Shown here: positions 34,739 through 37,454 of the stretch, piece by piece
Layout of the letters: every line of letters begins with the position of its first letter
Numbering within the stretch: position 1 is the first letter of the stretch
Assembly (NCBI GenBank): GCA_016206155.1
Contig: JACQSC010000002.1
Coordinates: 207,473 to 244,926, forward strand
DNA from: Candidatus Uhrbacteria bacterium
Lineage (GTDB): Bacteria > Patescibacteriota > Patescibacteriia > JACQRZ01
Length of the DNA: 37,454 nt
Direction: 5' to 3'
The notes under the pieces: model-generated
The model's input: only the letters and a program-made list of their open reading frames with translations
What the model was told of the DNA's origin: nothing
Databases searched by the model: none
Translations under genes and position numbers: made by a program

Positions 34739-36487
34739 GTGAAACAAAAAAACTGCCAGAACTGCAAAAACCAGTTCACCATTGAACCGGATGATTTTGC
34801 GTTTTATGACAAGATGAAGGTGCCTCCGCCGACGTGGTGTCCGGATTGCCGATTCATGCGCCGCTTGCATTGGAGAAATGAACGGGCGCTTTTTCATAAC
34901 GTATGCGCAAAGTGCAGCAAAAAAATCATCTCTGTCTATCATCCTGATTCGGGAATCGTTGTATACTGCCGTCCTTGCTGGTGGTCGGATGATTGGGACG
35001 GGCTTGATTATGGCGTAGACTTTGATCCAAGTCGTCCGTTTTTTGACCAACTGCGCGACCTTCTCTATCGTGTTCCGCTTCCCGACCTTTTCGGACTCTA
35101 TACCACGCTGGAAAACTCCGAGTACACCAACATGGTTGGGTATCTCAAAAATTGCTACTTCCTCACCATGGCGGACTGGAATGAAAATTGTTCCTACGGG
35201 AGTAATTTTTTACACTGCAGGGATTCGCTTGACTGCCTGATGCTCACCGAGAGCGAGCTCTGCTACGAATCGGTCAACTGCCACAAATGCTACAAGACGC
35301 TTTTTTCGATTGATTGCGAACAGTGCACGAATGTCAGTTTTTCAAAAAATTGCAACGATTGTATTGATTGCATCGGATGCGTTAATTTGAACAACAGGCA
35401 ACACTGTATTTTCAATGTGCAGTATACACCGGAGGAGTATCGCTTGCGCGCAGAAAACTGTTCACCGACATCGCGAACCACCATTGCCGAAATGCGAAAA
35501 AAGGCTGAGAATTTCTGGCGTTCATTCCCCAATAAATATCTCCATGAGCGTAATTCTCAAGATATCTCCGGGGACTACATTTATAATTCGACGAAGACGT
35601 ACGATTCTTTTCTGGTACAGGACATGGAAAATTCCCGCTATTGCGCCCTGGTACTTCCGGGAAAAACAACCGATTGCTACGACCATACGCATTATGGCAT
35701 TAATGCATCGCTCATGGTTGAAACCCTGCAGTGCGGTGGCCAGGCATCCGCTATCAAATTCAGTTGGTTTACCATTATTGATGTTATGAATGTGGAATAC
35801 GGCATGTTCAATATCGGTACCAAGAATTGTTTTGGCTCTGTCGGCATTAAGAAAAAGCAGTATTGCATTCTCAACAAACAATACTCAAAAGATGAATATG
35901 AAAAGCTGCGAAGTGAAATTATCGCGCAGATGAGTGAAAAGCCGTACGTTGATTCGCGCGGAGTTGCCTACCGCTATGGCGATTTTTTTCCCATTGATAT
36001 GAGTCCGTTTGAATATAATATCAGCAGCGCGCAGGAATTTTTTCCGCTCACTGAGGACATGGCGAGAAAACGAGGACTGCGGTGGCATATCCAAGAGGTG
36101 ACATCACAAAAAATCACAATGAAGACAAGCGACATTCCCGATACCTGTGACGATATACGCGATTCGATCCTTGAACAGATCATTGAGTGCAAACACGCGA
36201 GCCAATGCGAGGAGCGATGCAGTGGGGCATTCAAAGTTCTCGCACGCGATCTAAGGTTCTATAGGGATATCGGACTCCCCCTCCCTTCTCTGTGTCCCAA
36301 CTGCCGACACTATCGAAGAATCTTGAGGAGAAACTCGCATACGCTCATCCTGCGCCGCTGTATGTGCGACAAGGAGGGACATGCCCACCATACCGGTCTA
36401 TGCCCCATTGAGTTTAAGACAACCTATTCGCCCGACAAACCCGATATTGTCTATTGCAAAAAATGTTATCGCGCAGAAGTGATATAG
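34739..36487 (+). CDS. Cys-rich protein with N- and C-terminal zinc-ribbon modules flanking a Cys-rich core; unknown function
   Basis: CQNCKNQFTIEPDDFAFYDKMKVPPPTWCPDCRFMRRLHWRNER...VVYCRPCW and C-terminal CPNCRHYRRILRRN...IVYCKKCY. Start called at GTG 34739. Confidence 0.85.
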   Translation: MKQKNCQNCKNQFTIEPDDFAFYDKMKVPPPTWCPDCRFMRRLHWRNERALFHNVCAKCSKKIISVYHPDSGIVVYCRPCWWSDDWDGLDYGVDFDPSRPFFDQLRDLLYRVPLPDLFGLYTTLENSEYTNMVGYLKNCYFLTMADWNENCSYGSNFLHCRDSLDCLMLTESELCYESVNCHKCYKTLFSIDCEQCTNVSFSKNCNDCIDCIGCVNLNNRQHCIFNVQYTPEEYRLRAENCSPTSRTTIAEMRKKAENFWRSFPNKYLHERNSQDISGDYIYNSTKTYDSFLVQDMENSRYCALVLPGKTTDCYDHTHYGINASLMVETLQCGGQASAIKFSWFTIIDVMNVEYGMFNIGTKNCFGSVGIKKKQYCILNKQYSKDEYEKLRSEIIAQMSEKPYVDSRGVAYRYGDFFPIDMSPFEYNISSAQEFFPLTEDMARKRGLRWHIQEVTSQKITMKTSDIPDTCDDIRDSILEQIIECKHASQCEERCSGAFKVLARDLRFYRDIGLPLPSLCPNCRHYRRILRRNSHTLILRRCMCDKEGHAHHTGLCPIEFKTTYSPDKPDIVYCKKCYRAEVI

Positions 36488-36504
36488 TATTTCATGATAG
36501 CGTC

Positions 36505-37437
36505 TTAAAGCGCACGCAAAAACGCTTCCATTCCCCGCTCGCGGTGACCCGAAACCGAACAGTTGAGCGTGTAAATGCCGGGCTCGAGAGAGTCAAATTC
36601 AAGAATCGCCGACTCTCCCGGCGCTATCGTAGGCGTGCCAATACCCAGTTCCTTGACGGTAAGATTGTGTGGTGCGGCGCCGTTGTTTTTGAATATCATT
36701 CGCAGCGGTTTATCCGCATCAATCTTTGTTGAATAGGGTGTGAGAGAAAATTCTTTTGCTGACATATCAACCAGCGTAGGCTTCTCTTTTGTTTTTGATA
36801 GTGATACCGGCTGCGCGTCACGGGCAGAACCACGCTCTGGAATGAGAAGCAGGTTTGCGTGCGTAATACCAAGCGAGAGCTCCCTCATGATACGGAACGC
36901 GTCTTCCGGTCGTCCAAGGTAATATCGTTTTCCATCTATGGGATAGACATACCACGCCTGTCCCGCCGTCTCAACTTGAAGAAGAATGCGCCCCTGCATT
37001 CGATTGAGCAATCGTTGATTCGTTTGAAATCGTGACGGACCGGTTGGCGAATAATTTTGCTGAATCTCTTCTTTGTCGCCATACCCATCTCCATCGGTGT
37101 CGGGTCGCTGGGGATCGGTTCCCAACGCCTCTTCAAAAGAGTCGGCAAGCCCATCCCCGTCGCTATCAGGGCCTGATACTGGCAAAAGCGCTGGCGGAAT
37201 GCCGGCAAGTTCTTGGGTACGAATCCCAAGACCCAACTCGCGCATCACGCGGAAGGCATCTGCAGGACGGCCGAGGAAAACGCGCTCATTGGTTGTCGGC
37301 TGGACATACCATGCCTCACCGTTTTGCTCAACATCGAGAAGAATGCGACCAGACAGAACCGGCGCAGCATCGACTGGCGATATGCCAAAAAGCATGCCGC
37401 CGATAACCGATATCGCGATGGTAAAAAAATAGTTCAT
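36505..37437 (-). CDS. Secreted protein: two GRILL-QVE-AWYV-LGRP-DAF repeats, TSP3 repeats, C-terminal cupredoxin-like domain
   Basis: Signal peptide MNYFFTIAISVIGGMLFGISPVDAA; DSDGDGLADSFEEALGTDPQRPDTDGDGYGD; PHNLTV...YTLNCSVSGHRERGM. Confidence 0.85.
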   Translation of the reverse strand: MNYFFTIAISVIGGMLFGISPVDAAPVLSGRILLDVEQNGEAWYVQPTTNERVFLGRPADAFRVMRELGLGIRTQELAGIPPALLPVSGPDSDGDGLADSFEEALGTDPQRPDTDGDGYGDKEEIQQNYSPTGPSRFQTNQRLLNRMQGRILLQVETAGQAWYVYPIDGKRYYLGRPEDAFRIMRELSLGITHANLLLIPERGSARDAQPVSLSKTKEKPTLVDMSAKEFSLTPYSTKIDADKPLRMIFKNNGAAPHNLTVKELGIGTPTIAPGESAILEFDSLEPGIYTLNCSVSGHRERGMEAFLRAL

Positions 37438-37454
37438 AGAGCGTGACTTGGTCG

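Noticed and set aside
1-37454. Alternative genetic code (UGA-Gly as in Gracilibacteria/Absconditabacteria)
   Set aside because: TGA serves as the terminal stop of several genes (rpsB, prfA, element-altered cysS) and conserved proteins contain no in-frame TGA.
1-37454. CRISPR arrays, defence islands, prophage or transposase genes
   Set aside because: No regularly spaced repeats with unique spacers and no cas, phage or transposase ORFs recognised; the only recombinase is a chromosomal-type Xer.

Overview
This window looks like a Patescibacteria/CPR-type chromosomal segment using the standard bacterial code (TGA acts as stop throughout). Left to right it carries: a minus-strand translation/nucleotide block (prmC partial, dcd, prfA, rpmE); plus-strand rpsB-tsf; a lower-glycolysis run gap-pgk-eno-gpmI; mreB-mreC-lepA; a 34-aa one-TM small ORF; recJ; rnhA; an enlarged RNase P RNA gene; a polyprenyl-phosphate sugar phosphotransferase and a GT4 glycosyltransferase. 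After that come minus-strand xer, an M23 peptidase, gltX, an L,D-transpeptidase with TSP3 repeats, a membrane protein and tRNA-Lys(TTT). The right end has dnaB-recR, rplU, a WecA/MraY-like transferase, cysS, a MazG-like protein, a DUF4012 gene pair, a Cys-rich double zinc-ribbon protein and a TSP3/cupredoxin-like secreted protein. The strongest non-genic signal is a dispersed ~124-bp inverted-terminal-repeat element present twice (23519-23641 and 28513-28636). The second copy is flanked by a perfect 6-bp direct repeat, and removing it in silico restores a 4-nt ATGA overlap between cysS and the downstream WecA-like gene. The first copy supplies the N-terminal codons of the L,D-transpeptidase in a different reading frame. 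Other signals are two perfect ~53-bp REP-like palindromes bracketing rpmE, heptamer arrays (AAATTTC and CCCTAAA) at gene junctions with a possible relic inside lepA, a 35-bp leader shared by tsf and the sugar-transferase operon, and a PGK whose 3-phosphoglycerate pocket motifs are altered. All calls come from reading the sequence; no database search was run.
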